The notes: generated by a model from the sequence alone, not told the origin. A DNA stretch of 64,000 nucleotides from Deltaproteobacteria bacterium (GCA_020848905.1 JADLHG010000042.1:124001-188000); one strand, 5' to 3'; shown: positions 17,873 through 26,951, counted from the stretch's first letter. Made by a program: numbers and translations.

Positions 17873-17900
17873 TTCGTGTCGCAAACGGCCCTGCTATACT
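17873..17900 (+). promoter_or_regulatory. Candidate promoter of the dsbD-like gene
   Basis: TTCGTG (17873-17878), 16-bp spacer, TATACT (17895-17900). The -10 ends 9 nt before the ATG and no Shine-Dalgarno sequence exists, which points to a leaderless transcript. Confidence 0.45.
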
Positions 17901-17909
17901 ACGCGGCCC

Positions 17910-19127
17910 ATGGCGTCCTTCGAAGAATCCCTCGCACGCGGTACCCTCTGGGCCTTCGCCACGGCGTTCGGCTCCGGCGTGGCCACCAGCTTCACCGGCT
18001 GCGTCTATCCCATGATCCCGATCACCGTGAGCATCTTCGGCGCCAAGAGCGCGAGGAGCCGCGGCCAGGCGTTCCTCCTCGCCACGTGCTACGTGATGGG
18101 GATCGCCGTCATGTACGCGACCCTGGGGGTGCTAGCGGCGCTCGCGGGGTGGGCCGCGGGGAACCTCCTCGCCTCCCCCTGGGTGATCGTCCCGCTCTGC
18201 GGCCTCTTCGTGGCCCTCGCCGCCTCGATGCTGGGCCTCTGGGAGATCCGGCTCCCCGCCGCGCTCCAGAATCGGATGGCGCTGATCGGAGGGCACGGCT
18301 ACCGCGGCGCCTTCGCGATGGGCCTCGTCGGAGGGATCCTGATCGCGCCCTGCGCGGGGGCGTGGCTGGGTGGGCTCCTCGGGTACGTGGCCGCCACGCG
18401 CAACGTCTTTCTCGGCGGCGGTCTCCTCTTCACGTACGCCCTCGGCATCGGTCTCCTCTTCTGGGTCATCGCGACCTCGGCAGTGTCTCTGCCGAAGAGC
18501 GGCGGCTGGATGGACTCCGTGAAGTCCGCGCTCGGCGTGGCGCTGCTCGTCGCGACGCTCTACTACCTACAAAACGTGCTGGCCCCGCTCGCGCGCTACA
18601 CCTCCGGGAGTTGGCGCTTCGCTGGCCTCAACCTGGCCCTCGCCGTCGCGGGGATCGCCGTCGGGGGGCTTCACCTGACCTACCACGGGGCCGGCGCGCT
18701 CACGGCCCTGCGCAAGACAGTGGGCGTGCTCGCCCTCTCCGTGGGGCTCTTCGGCGTGGTCAACTTCGCCTTCACCTCGGACACCAAGCTTCCGTGGCTC
18801 TACGAGGAGTCCGTCGCGCTCGAGCGCGCCAAGCGCCATCAGAAGCCGCTCCTCATCGACGTCTGGGCACGGTGGTGTATTCCGTGCAAGGAGATGGAGA
18901 GCAAGGTCCTGGCCGACGCGGCGGTGCGGCGCGAGCTCGGTCGGTTCGTCATGTTCAAGGCCGACGTGACGGAGGACACCGCGGCAGTGCGCGCACTGCG
19001 ACAGCGCTATCGCGCGGCGGAGATCCCGCTGCTGATCGCGCTCGATAGCGAGGGGCGCGAGCGGATGCGCGTAGGGAAGATCGACTCCGCCGACGAGCTG
19101 CTCACGCTGCTACGCCGGGTACCGTAG
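17910..19127 (+). CDS. DsbD-like thiol:disulfide interchange protein (CcdA-type TM domain + thioredoxin)
   Basis: 405 aa. About eight transmembrane helices carry the two conserved membrane Cys (FTGCVYPMIP and IAPCAGAW), followed by a periplasmic thioredoxin domain with WCIPC (around residue 323). It lacks the N-terminal alpha domain of E. coli DsbD. It moves electrons from cytoplasmic thioredoxin to periplasmic disulphides or cytochrome c maturation. A glutaredoxin lipoprotein follows 61 bp downstream, a plausible redox partner. Confidence 0.92.
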   Translation: MASFEESLARGTLWAFATAFGSGVATSFTGCVYPMIPITVSIFGAKSARSRGQAFLLATCYVMGIAVMYATLGVLAALAGWAAGNLLASPWVIVPLCGLFVALAASMLGLWEIRLPAALQNRMALIGGHGYRGAFAMGLVGGILIAPCAGAWLGGLLGYVAATRNVFLGGGLLFTYALGIGLLFWVIATSAVSLPKSGGWMDSVKSALGVALLVATLYYLQNVLAPLARYTSGSWRFAGLNLALAVAGIAVGGLHLTYHGAGALTALRKTVGVLALSVGLFGVVNFAFTSDTKLPWLYEESVALERAKRHQKPLLIDVWARWCIPCKEMESKVLADAAVRRELGRFVMFKADVTEDTAAVRALRQRYRAAEIPLLIALDSEGRERMRVGKIDSADELLTLLRRVP

Positions 19128-19150
19128 CGCTCGAGCGAGACGAGGATCGC

Positions 19151-19178
19151 TTGTCGCCACGCGGCCGGGGGCTATACT
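19151..19178 (+). promoter_or_regulatory. Candidate promoter of the glutaredoxin lipoprotein gene
   Basis: TTGTCG (19151-19156), 16-bp spacer, TATACT (19173-19178). The -10 ends 10 nt before the ATG, again suggesting a leaderless mRNA. Confidence 0.5.
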
Positions 19179-19188
19179 GAGAGCCAAC

Positions 19189-19860
19189 ATGTCGAGACCA
19201 CGATGTTTTATCGTGATCTGCATCACGCTCGGCGCGTGTAGGCGCGACGCGCCTCCGACTCCCGATCACGTCACCTCGTCCTCCTTGCCACCCATCGTGA
19301 TCAAGGCGGACCGGAAGCTCCTTTATACCTATGCGACGGGGCCCACGGGGGCCTTCGAGACGACGGCCAAGCTTGCCGACGTGGCGGAAGCGCAGCGTCA
19401 CTGGGTGCGCGTCGTGGACCTCGCCATCTCCCCCGACCGTCGAAAGGACCACGAGCTCGTCTACGTGGCCGACCTGCGCGCGCCGCGGCCAGATGGTTCG
19501 TATCCGTATGTCGTGGTGTCGCGAACCGCCTTCGAGCAGGTGGCCCGGCGCGGCGAAGCCCCGCCCACCGCGGGGGGGACCGGCGGGCCGGCGCCTGACG
19601 CCAAGAACACGAAGGTGGTGCTCTACGGCACGAGCTGGTGCCCGGCCTGCAAGGCTGCCGCGAGCTACCTGCGCGAGCACCGGGTCCCCTTCGTCGAGAA
19701 GGACATCGAGAAGGATCCCCAGGCCGCAGCCGAGCTGATGCAGAAGGCTAGAGCGGCCGGGATCTCCCCGTCGGGGGTTCCGGTGCTGGACGTGCGCGGC
19801 ACGCTGCTACAGGGCTTCGATCCGCAGCGTCTGACGGCGCTGCTGGGAGGGAAACCATGA
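19189..19860 (+). CDS. Lipoprotein with C-terminal glutaredoxin domain
   Basis: 223 aa. The short N-terminus with lipobox ITLGAC predicts a lipoprotein in the periplasm. Residues 30-120 form an unassigned domain. Residues 143-220 are glutaredoxin/NrdH-like with the active pair CPAC (GTSWCPACKAAASYLREH) and the cis-Pro loop GVPVLDV. Probably reduces or isomerises periplasmic thiols, fed by the DsbD-like protein next door (inference). Its stop overlaps the next start (ATGA), so translation is coupled to the barrel protein. Confidence 0.82.
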   Translation: MSRPRCFIVICITLGACRRDAPPTPDHVTSSSLPPIVIKADRKLLYTYATGPTGAFETTAKLADVAEAQRHWVRVVDLAISPDRRKDHELVYVADLRAPRPDGSYPYVVVSRTAFEQVARRGEAPPTAGGTGGPAPDAKNTKVVLYGTSWCPACKAAASYLREHRVPFVEKDIEKDPQAAAELMQKARAAGISPSGVPVLDVRGTLLQGFDPQRLTALLGGKP

Positions 19861-20453
19861 AACGACTACTCCTCGCCGCTCTCACCGCCCTCATGATCAC
19901 CTCGGTCGCCCCGCGCGCAGAGGCCAAGATCTTCGAAGTGTGGGGCTCGGGTCTCCTCGGCACCTCCTTCGGCAACGGAAAGACAGGCAAGGACTTCTTC
20001 TCCTGGGTCGGCGGGGGAGCCGCGGGGGCGGAGGTCGGGGTCAAGCTCCTCTTCCTCGGCGCGTACATCGACTATCTGCGCTTCTTCGGTGGAGACGCCG
20101 GCGCGAACCTCGTGAGCTTCAACCTCGGGGGAGACGGCACCGTGAACTTCGGCCCGCTCGCGCTGGTCTTTCGCCTCGCGGGGGCGTTCTACATCGGCAC
20201 GCTTCCCGACGACGTGACCATCCTGCGGGACGGGGTCGCGATCAAAGGGAACAACGTGCACACCCGCGGCATCGGCGTGAGAGGCGGCCTCGGATTGCGC
20301 TACACCTTCCTCAAGATCTTCTCCGTGGGCTGCACGCCGCAGGTCGGTTACCATTACTTCTTCGGCGGCGCCGACGAGGACCCCCGGAACGAGAACTCCC
20401 ACGGGTGGGACTTCCAGGCTCTGGGGTACTTCCGCGTCGGCCTTGGCTTCTAG
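19857..20453 (+). CDS. Small secreted, probable outer-membrane beta-barrel protein
   Basis: 198 aa. Signal peptide ends at RAEA. Alternating aromatic and hydrophobic beta-strand segments with Gly turns (AGAEVGVKLLFLGAYIDYL, LALVFRLAGAFYIG) and a terminal aromatic (RVGLGF) fit a small 8-strand outer-membrane barrel. The family is not recognised. It overlaps the glutaredoxin gene by 4 bp and lies 50 bp before a membrane-anchored gene, so it may belong to the redox operon. Confidence 0.7.
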   Translation: MKRLLLAALTALMITSVAPRAEAKIFEVWGSGLLGTSFGNGKTGKDFFSWVGGGAAGAEVGVKLLFLGAYIDYLRFFGGDAGANLVSFNLGGDGTVNFGPLALVFRLAGAFYIGTLPDDVTILRDGVAIKGNNVHTRGIGVRGGLGLRYTFLKIFSVGCTPQVGYHYFFGGADEDPRNENSHGWDFQALGYFRVGLGF

Positions 20454-20503
20454 ACCGGCCGACGGTAGTGTTGGCCCGACTCTCCTCGGGAGCGGCGACC
20501 CGG

Positions 20504-21415
20504 ATGTGCAGCTTTGTGAGCTCCTTGCGTGCCGTGCTCCTGATCTGCGCGATCCTTCACCTCCCCTTCTCTTCCGTCGCCGAGGCGCAGAGCAATCCGC
20601 ACTTCGAACGCGGCATGAAGCTCCTCCGCGAAATGGACGAAGGGAAGGCGCTGAAGGAGTTTGCCAAGGCCCTCGGGTATCCGGGCACGACCTCCCAGCT
20701 CAAGGCCCGCATCCACATCTACCGGGGGGTGGCGTTCTTTCACCTCCTCGACAAGAAGTCCGCGCAGCAGGCCTTCCAGGCCGCGCTGACGCTCGATCCC
20801 CAGGTGCAGATCCCACGCACCGTCTCTCCCAAGATCCGCGTCTTCTTCGACCGCCTGAAGCAACAGCTCAGCCCCCCGGACGCCGAGGTGATCGGGGACG
20901 ACGGGGGACGGAAGCCCTCGGGCGGCGGCTCCGCGAGCGGCAGAGGGCGCGGTGAAGACGACGACGATGACGATGACGACCGCGGGAGCCGCAGGGGCAG
21001 CGCCGGTTCCGGCAGTGGCGGCGGGGGCGACGAGCAGAGCCGCCCCGACCCGGACCCCGACCGGCCGCCAGCACGCACGCCCGACAGTCGCCCGGGCGCG
21101 AACTGGGCCGCCTGGACGAGCCTGGGGCTCGGCGGCCTGGCGCTCGCCATCGGCATCGGACTGGGCGTGGCCTCGCGCAAGGACCAGGCGCAGGCCGATG
21201 ATCCCACGCTCCCGTACGACGACGCCTTCGCCTACGCGAACGCAGCCTCCAAGAAGGCCCTCGGCGCCAACATCCTCTTCGGCGTGGCGGGCGCCGGCGC
21301 GGTGGCTGCGGTGGTGCTCTTCATCGTGCGCCGCGGGCGTCCCAGGTCGAGGTCGGTCTCGATCGCGCCGCTCCGGGGAGGCGCTATGGTCCAGATGGTG
21401 GGCGTCACCTGGTGA
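20504..21415 (+). CDS. Secreted TPR-like protein with Asp-rich linker and TM helices
   Basis: 303 aa from ATG 20504 (an in-frame GTG at 20468 is possible). The signal peptide ends near AEAQS. TPR-like helices span residues 30-110 (ALKEFAKALGYPG, SAQQAFQAALTLDP). A low-complexity Gly/Ser/Asp linker with eight consecutive Asp follows, then two transmembrane helices (LGGLALAIGIGLGVAS; FGVAGAGAVAAVVLFIV). The layout resembles myxobacterial membrane TPR proteins; the role is unknown. It converges with the Ntn hydrolase gene, 6 bp apart. Confidence 0.75.
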   Translation: MCSFVSSLRAVLLICAILHLPFSSVAEAQSNPHFERGMKLLREMDEGKALKEFAKALGYPGTTSQLKARIHIYRGVAFFHLLDKKSAQQAFQAALTLDPQVQIPRTVSPKIRVFFDRLKQQLSPPDAEVIGDDGGRKPSGGGSASGRGRGEDDDDDDDDRGSRRGSAGSGSGGGGDEQSRPDPDPDRPPARTPDSRPGANWAAWTSLGLGGLALAIGIGLGVASRKDQAQADDPTLPYDDAFAYANAASKKALGANILFGVAGAGAVAAVVLFIVRRGRPRSRSVSIAPLRGGAMVQMVGVTW

Positions 21416-21421
21416 TGGCCC

Positions 21422-23116
21422 TCACTCCTCGAGCCGCGTCTTGACCTGTTCCACCTCCTGACGGTACGGCGGCGAGCAGCGTAGGAACTCCTGGTACTGA
21501 TCGCGGGCCCGCGCCCGTTCCCCGACCTCCCACAGCAGATCTCCGAGGAGCTTCCGCGCCTCGGGACTGTTCGGCGCCGCGCTGACGGCACGCTGGGCCT
21601 GCTCCACTGCCGCCCGCCGCTGACCCGCTCCGGCGAGCCGCCGCGCGTGCGCGAACTGCGACTGCACCCATGCGTGGCGCGCCAGATCGGCCGAGCCGAG
21701 CAACGGGTCGGCAGGGAGGTTCTCGATGCGCCCGCCACTCGCGTTCGGCTCGCCGAGGAGCCGTTTGAGATCCACGGCCACGAACTCTCCGGCCAGGCGC
21801 GGTCCACGAGAGACCCAGAGCACCAAGTCCGTCAGATCCACCACCACCCCGTGCGTGGCGATCAGGGCGTCGATGGCGTTCCGGTGACCGATCGGGAGGG
21901 GTTGCTCGCCGGCGCCCTTGCGGTCACGCAGGATCTCCGCCGCCACCCGGGGGTCGATGCGCGTCGCATGTCGCGTGAGGAGCTGGTTCAGGCGCGTCAG
22001 ACGCGCGTCGCTCGTGGAGTAGCGCCGCAGGCGGTCGTTGGCCGCGTCCGGCTTGAACTCGTCGGAGAGGAAGTGGTTGGTCACACCGATCACCCCCCCG
22101 GGAGCGCGCCGTACGGCGGTCTTCCGCGGAGAGAGCTCCACCACGACCGCGTCGGGGACCTTGCCGTCGGCGATGAGCAGCGCCTCGGGGACCATCACGC
22201 GGTGCTGCTTGACGACCTCGAGGGCCTCTTTGATCGACCCCGCGCGTTCCAGGATCTCGCGCATCAGAAACGTGACCGGGATCCCCGGCTGCGGCGGGTC
22301 ATCGGTGCGCGCGGCGTTGAGCGAGACGTAGATCCGGCGGGCGTTCACGCCTGTCACTACGCCCATCATGCCGGGCCAGGCCACGGAGACGAAGGGGACG
22401 CGCCCGGCCGGATGGTAGGCCAGGACCGCCTTCTCGCGGTCGAAGATCCGTCCGCCCTCGAAGTCGAAGTTCCGAGCCACGATGAGGTGTCCGTTCGTCG
22501 ACTGCTTCCCCCACGCGGCGAAGGCCGTGCAGCCGACGAGAGGGGAGCCCTCGAGCCGCTGGGTCATGTCGTAGAGCGCGTGGTAGTAGAAGATCCGCTG
22601 GAAGGGTTCCTCGTCGTAGACCTCGGCGTCGCTCACGGTGCGGCTGAAGGCGGCCAGCTCGACCAGGCGTTCGGGCGGCGTCTGTTCCGGCAGGTGCCGG
22701 TAGCGCCAGCGGACGACGTTCCCTACGGCCCAGCGTTGCCAGCGCCCCGGCAGGAGCTCCGCCTGGAGCTGCTTCAGGTGGCGGTCGAAACGGTCGGTGA
22801 TGCGGGCCGCGAGGAGGCCGTGGGCGTGGCCGAGCTGACGCGCATCGCCGCGCAGCGCGACCCGCCAGATGCCGTCCTGGCGCTCCATCCAGCTCGTCCC
22901 GGAGACGAGGCGAACTCCGTGCGCCGCCGGCTCGACCTCGACGGTGGTCGGGATCGAGGGCCCGTCGTCGTCGGGCGGACGCATCCAGGTCCACCGACGG
23001 AAGGCCGTGTAGAGCAGCGTCAGACTCACTCCCGCGACCAGCGCCCCGAAGGCCGCCTTGCGCACCCAGGGGCGAAGGCGACCCTTGGGTCCCGTTCCGC
23101 CGAGCAGCGTCGCCAT
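21422..23116 (-). CDS. C45/AAT-like Ntn hydrolase with C-terminal TPR
   Basis: 564 aa. ATG 23116 overlaps the upstream stop (TGATG), so it is translationally coupled to the KS-like gene. Residues 17-40 form an N-terminal transmembrane anchor. The core matches the acyl-CoA:6-aminopenicillanate acyltransferase/peptidase C45 family: likely autoprocessing nucleophile Cys in VGCTAFAAWGKQS, then GHLIVARNFDFEGG and a conserved Asn pattern (YVSLNAART). C-terminal TPR helices (around 500-560) may bind a partner. It probably hydrolyses or transfers an acyl-amide outside the cytoplasm; the substrate is unknown. Confidence 0.82.
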   Translation of the reverse strand: MATLLGGTGPKGRLRPWVRKAAFGALVAGVSLTLLYTAFRRWTWMRPPDDDGPSIPTTVEVEPAAHGVRLVSGTSWMERQDGIWRVALRGDARQLGHAHGLLAARITDRFDRHLKQLQAELLPGRWQRWAVGNVVRWRYRHLPEQTPPERLVELAAFSRTVSDAEVYDEEPFQRIFYYHALYDMTQRLEGSPLVGCTAFAAWGKQSTNGHLIVARNFDFEGGRIFDREKAVLAYHPAGRVPFVSVAWPGMMGVVTGVNARRIYVSLNAARTDDPPQPGIPVTFLMREILERAGSIKEALEVVKQHRVMVPEALLIADGKVPDAVVVELSPRKTAVRRAPGGVIGVTNHFLSDEFKPDAANDRLRRYSTSDARLTRLNQLLTRHATRIDPRVAAEILRDRKGAGEQPLPIGHRNAIDALIATHGVVVDLTDLVLWVSRGPRLAGEFVAVDLKRLLGEPNASGGRIENLPADPLLGSADLARHAWVQSQFAHARRLAGAGQRRAAVEQAQRAVSAAPNSPEARKLLGDLLWEVGERARARDQYQEFLRCSPPYRQEVEQVKTRLEE

Positions 23117-24339
23117 CACGCGCCCCGCTCGATGAGGATTGCGGCGCTCGTGCCTCCGCAGGCGTGCCCCACCACGAGCACGCGTTTCAGCGACGCGGCC
23201 GACATGGAGGTGACCAGCCCCGGGAGGTCGGGAAGGCCCCCGCAAGGCCCGACGCCAGCCGCCGCGAAGACCTCGCCTCTCGCGAGCGCCACGAGCGCCG
23301 CCGCCACGCGCAGAAGACCCGCCCCCATGTACGTTCCAACGACACCATGGGGGGTGGTGACCGGCACGGGCCGAGCCCCGAACGCCTCGCGCAACACGCT
23401 CGCATCCAGGGCGTCGAGCCCTCGGCTGCCGCACCCGCACCCGATGACGAGGTCCACCTCCTCCGGGCCCCGCCCGGCCTCCTCCAGCGCGGCGCGGATC
23501 GCCTCCACACCGGCGGCCACACTCGCCCCAGAGCCCCGCGGCGCCTCCCAACCCCGGAAGGAGCGGTCACCCGACGCCGAGCCGCACCCGACGACGCGGC
23601 CCAGGCTGGCGCGCCCTGCACCTCGCGCGAGCTCCTCGGGCTCCAGCCGGAGCGTCACGGCCCCCTCGCCGAGGAGTTGACCTCCGCGATCGACGGCATA
23701 CGGGCGCGGGGGACCGTCGGCGAGCGCCCCGAAGCGGCGATAGGCATGATGCGCGGCCGGCGTCAGCTCGTCGACGGCGCCGACGAGCAGGGCCGGCGCA
23801 TGCCCGAGTCGGAGCGCGTCGCGCGCCACGAGGAGCGCGAGCTCGCCGGACACCTCGCGGTGATTGACGGTCGTTTGATACCCCTGCAGACCTAGCTCCA
23901 TCGAGAGCTGCGCCGCAACCACGTTCATCACGGAGGCAGGAAAGAGCGACGGACTCGCCACCGAAGGACCGCCATCGCCGAGCTGCCGCAGGAGCTCCGC
24001 CGTCTCCTCGAGCGCGCCGAGGCCCGTGCCGATCACGACCCCCGCGGCGTCCGAGGGCAGTGCGGCTCCCTCGGCCAGCGCGTCGTGCGCTGCCACGAGG
24101 GCCATCCTCGAGAGTCGCCCGATCCTCCGCAGGCGTTCGGGGGAAACCAGCCCCTCGAGCGGGACCTGCGTGACGCTGGCGCCGGCCTGCGGCTCTCCGC
24201 GCGCGGAATAGACCGGCGGCAGCTCGCGCCCCAGACACTCGCCCCGATAGAGGCGCTCCGCCAGCGCGTGCATTCCGCGCCCCGCCGGGGAGAGCACACC
24301 GACTCCGGTGATGACGACTCCTGTGGGGGCGCTTCTCAT
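23116..24339 (-). CDS. Beta-ketoacyl-synthase homologue with all catalytic residues replaced
   Basis: 407 aa, full-length FabF-like thiolase fold (VVITGVGVLSPAG at the N-terminus). Aligned by eye to the intact FabF at 49336-50580, the active Cys position holds Glu162 (HREVSGEL for SACSSGAH). The HGT histidine is Cys301 (GCGCGS for AHGTST). The Lys and second His of TKSMTGH are Pro and Thr (TTPHGVVGT). It cannot condense acyl chains by the known mechanism, and more resembles chain-length-factor-type partners, scaffolds or acyl carriers. It is the fourth gene of the FHA run and is coupled to the Ntn hydrolase. Confidence 0.85.
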   Translation of the reverse strand: MRSAPTGVVITGVGVLSPAGRGMHALAERLYRGECLGRELPPVYSARGEPQAGASVTQVPLEGLVSPERLRRIGRLSRMALVAAHDALAEGAALPSDAAGVVIGTGLGALEETAELLRQLGDGGPSVASPSLFPASVMNVVAAQLSMELGLQGYQTTVNHREVSGELALLVARDALRLGHAPALLVGAVDELTPAAHHAYRRFGALADGPPRPYAVDRGGQLLGEGAVTLRLEPEELARGAGRASLGRVVGCGSASGDRSFRGWEAPRGSGASVAAGVEAIRAALEEAGRGPEEVDLVIGCGCGSRGLDALDASVLREAFGARPVPVTTPHGVVGTYMGAGLLRVAAALVALARGEVFAAAGVGPCGGLPDLPGLVTSMSAASLKRVLVVGHACGGTSAAILIERGA

Positions 24340-24370
24340 GGGGGGCAGCCGATCACGACGGGGCTTGGGG

Positions 24371-25945
24371 CTACAAGCCGGTCGAGCGGATCAGCTCCTG
24401 CAGCACGTCCACCCGGATACCGAAGTTGTAGCCGGCGAGCTGCTTGGCGACCTTGAGCTCGCTCGCACGGCCGGTCATCGGGTCCATGACCTGCATCGTG
24501 CCCGGTTCGACGTACCCGCCCGCGTTCACCGCTACCACCTTGCCGTGCTGGTTGAAGATGGGGCTGCCCGAGGTGCCTCCCGCCGTGAAGGCGCTGTGCT
24601 GCAAGAGCCGGTTCTCTCCGAAGGCCCCGGTCTCGCCATCCAGCTTGGTGACGCGCCCCACCACCCCCTGCACCAGCGTGGCGTTCGGGGAAGCGACGCT
24701 CGCCAGCCGCCCCGGGAAGCCGTAGGTATACATCACGTCGCCCGACTCCAGCTCCTTGAGGTCCGCCTCCCCCGCGAGCTCTACCGTCGACGGGACGTCC
24801 CCGCCCACCTGCAACAGGCCCACGTCCTCGCTGATCGTCCGCAGCGGCTTGTGGTACGCCGGGTGCCGCACCGCCCGCAGGATCTCGAGCTTCTGGCTCG
24901 GCTCGCGGTTCATCACCACGTAGCTCTTCATCCCCTGCGCCTGGAATTGCTCGAGCGCCGCCACGCAGTGCGCGTTCGTGGCGAGCACGCGCTTCGCCAC
25001 CGCGAAGGCCGTGCAGTACCCCTTGGCCTCGCCCATCGGCGTGTTGAAGGCGATGAGAAAGACCGCCTTCATGTTCTTTCGCACGATGTCCTTGCCGGAG
25101 GAGCCCGACGGTCCTTGCGCCAGCCGCTGGTTGAGCTGCTCCAGGCGCTCCGCCAGCTTCTTCTTCTCCTCTGAGGTCGCCCCCTTCTGCTGCTCCATCA
25201 GCTGCGCCATCTCGCGACGGAGCTCCGCCTGCGCTCCCGTGGCTTCCTTCCGCTCGACGTGCCGCAGGAAGAGCAGCCCCCCGACGGCTCCGAGAAGCAG
25301 CGCTACTCCGAGAATCGCCACCACTTTGAAGCGGCGCGTGCTCTGCGTCACCGCCTGGTTCACCATCGAGCGGAAGAAGACAGTCGACTTGCCGACGGGC
25401 CCCACGTGCTGCTGCCGCGACTGCGAAAGGGCCTGGTCGATCATCATGGCCACGGTCCGCGAGCCCACCATGTGGCCCTGTCCGGCGGCGGGGGGCGGCC
25501 CACCTGCTGCTGGCGCTGCTGGCATCGCGGGTGACACCGGCATCATCGCGGGCGCTGCCGGGGCTACCGCCTGAGGCCGCGCTGCGAGCGCCGGAGATGG
25601 TGCCGCAGAAGCCGGCGGGGCGACGGCGGCGACGGCGCCCACGAACTTCACCTCCACGCGGGGACCGTTCGGGCCGAACGCAATCTGGTGCCCGCTCGCC
25701 AGGCGCAAGCGGTTGACGCGCGCCCCGTCGACGAACGTGCCGTTGGCGCTCCCCACGTCGTAGAGGTAGTGGCCGTCCGCCTCGCGGCGGATCTCCGCGT
25801 GATGACCGGACACGTCCAGGTCGCGCTGTGCGTCGAAGGGCACGTCGTTGTCGGGACGGCGACCGAGCCGCACCACCGGCAGGTCCCCGACTTCGATCGA
25901 CTGCCCGGCTCGCGCGCCACTCACGAAGGTGAAGACCATTCCCAT
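24371..25945 (-). CDS. FHA-domain membrane protein with trypsin-like serine protease domain
   Basis: 524 aa from ATG 25945 behind GAAGGA. FHA domain at residues 1-100 (LGRRPDNDVPF, SGHHAEI, GSANGTFVDG). A Pro/Ala linker and one transmembrane helix (VAILGVALLLGAVGGLLFL, about 215-235) follow, then a short coiled coil. A trypsin-like domain carries His326 (NAHC), Asp374 (EDVGLLQV) and Ser459 (GTSGSP). Predicted topology is cytoplasmic FHA with periplasmic protease, so a Thr-phosphorylated ligand could gate proteolysis across the inner membrane (inference). It follows the PP2C gene by 40 bp. Confidence 0.87.
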   Translation of the reverse strand: MGMVFTFVSGARAGQSIEVGDLPVVRLGRRPDNDVPFDAQRDLDVSGHHAEIRREADGHYLYDVGSANGTFVDGARVNRLRLASGHQIAFGPNGPRVEVKFVGAVAAVAPPASAAPSPALAARPQAVAPAAPAMMPVSPAMPAAPAAGGPPPAAGQGHMVGSRTVAMMIDQALSQSRQQHVGPVGKSTVFFRSMVNQAVTQSTRRFKVVAILGVALLLGAVGGLLFLRHVERKEATGAQAELRREMAQLMEQQKGATSEEKKKLAERLEQLNQRLAQGPSGSSGKDIVRKNMKAVFLIAFNTPMGEAKGYCTAFAVAKRVLATNAHCVAALEQFQAQGMKSYVVMNREPSQKLEILRAVRHPAYHKPLRTISEDVGLLQVGGDVPSTVELAGEADLKELESGDVMYTYGFPGRLASVASPNATLVQGVVGRVTKLDGETGAFGENRLLQHSAFTAGGTSGSPIFNQHGKVVAVNAGGYVEPGTMQVMDPMTGRASELKVAKQLAGYNFGIRVDVLQELIRSTGL

Positions 25946-25985
25946 CTGCACGTCCTTCGAAGATCCCGTTCTGTCCGCCAGAACG

Positions 25986-26951
25986 CTAGCGTCGGCTGCG
26001 TCCGAGCAAGATGATCGCACCCGCCATGCCCGCCATCAATACTGCCGCGGCGACCACGAGCAGCCATTGCCGCCTTCGCATGCGTTGCCGCGCGGTTCGC
26101 AAGACCCGCAGCTCCACGCGTTCGACCGCCGGCGCGTCGTCCTCGCTCGCGGCCTCGGGGAGCGACTCCCCCTCCACGAGCGCCAGGAGCACGCTGATGT
26201 TGTCGTGCCCCCCGCGCGCCTTGGCGGTCTCTACCAGCGCCCGCGCGACGCGGCCCAGATCCTGCGCGTGCGCCACGATGGCCGTCTCGATCTCCGCGTG
26301 CGTCAGATGGTCGGTCAGACCGTCCGTACAGAGAAGTAGCAGGTCCCCTCGACGCAGCGTCACGCGTCCCGCCGTCGGCTCGAGCAGGTCGCCCACCCCC
26401 ACCGCCTGCAGGATCACGTGCGGGTACCCGGTTCCCGCCGCCTGGTCCCTGGTCCCGAGGAGCTGCGAGAGGGACTGATCGCTGGTGAACTGCACGAGCT
26501 GCCCCCGCCGAAGCAGGTAACCGCGGCTGTCCCCGACGTGCACGAAGTGCAGCCGCCCGTCGAGAATCGCGCCCACAGTCAGCGTGGTGCCCATCCCGGC
26601 GCACGACGCATCTCGGCGACTTCGGCCCAGGATCTCTCGGTTGGCCTGCAGCGCCCCGCGCCCCAGCGTCTCGAGCAGGTCGGCCGTAGCGCCCGGCTGC
26701 CCGTCGCGTCCGAGGCGGCCCATCACGTCGGCCGCCATGCCGCTCGCCACGTGTCCCGAGGCGGCCCCCCCCATGCCGTCGAAGACTCCCAGCACGATGG
26801 CCGAGCTGTCAGCCGGACAACGGTGTACGAGGCCGTTCGGCAGGACCTCTTCCGAACGCAGCGACTTGGCCAGCAGGACGTCTTCGTTCCGCTGACGCAC
26901 GAGGCCCACGTCGGAGAGCCCGAACAGCGTTACCTCGGTCGCGGCTGGCAT
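25986..26951 (-). CDS. Membrane-anchored PP2C-family Ser/Thr phosphatase
   Basis: 321 aa. PP2C metal-binding motifs are intact: RQRNEDVLL, FDGMGGAASG, HVGDSRGYLLR, LLCTDGLTDHL and GGHDNISVLL. A single transmembrane helix near the C-terminus (WLLVVAAAVLMAGMAGAIILL) tethers it to the inner membrane. It removes phosphate from Ser/Thr, the modification that FHA domains read, and sits between two FHA genes, so it is probably the eraser of this circuit. No kinase gene is in the window. Confidence 0.93.
   Translation of the reverse strand: MPAATEVTLFGLSDVGLVRQRNEDVLLAKSLRSEEVLPNGLVHRCPADSSAIVLGVFDGMGGAASGHVASGMAADVMGRLGRDGQPGATADLLETLGRGALQANREILGRSRRDASCAGMGTTLTVGAILDGRLHFVHVGDSRGYLLRRGQLVQFTSDQSLSQLLGTRDQAAGTGYPHVILQAVGVGDLLEPTAGRVTLRRGDLLLLCTDGLTDHLTHAEIETAIVAHAQDLGRVARALVETAKARGGHDNISVLLALVEGESLPEAASEDDAPAVERVELRVLRTARQRMRRRQWLLVVAAAVLMAGMAGAIILLGRSRR

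Noticed and set aside
20950-21030. Short repeated GAC/GAT and GGC units as a possible repeat array
   Set aside because: They encode an Asp/Gly/Ser linker in frame inside a real gene; no spacer structure as in CRISPR.
21647-23680. 677-codon frame antisense to the Ntn hydrolase
   Set aside because: The sense strand has recognisable C45 motifs; the antisense product has no domain and spans two real genes.
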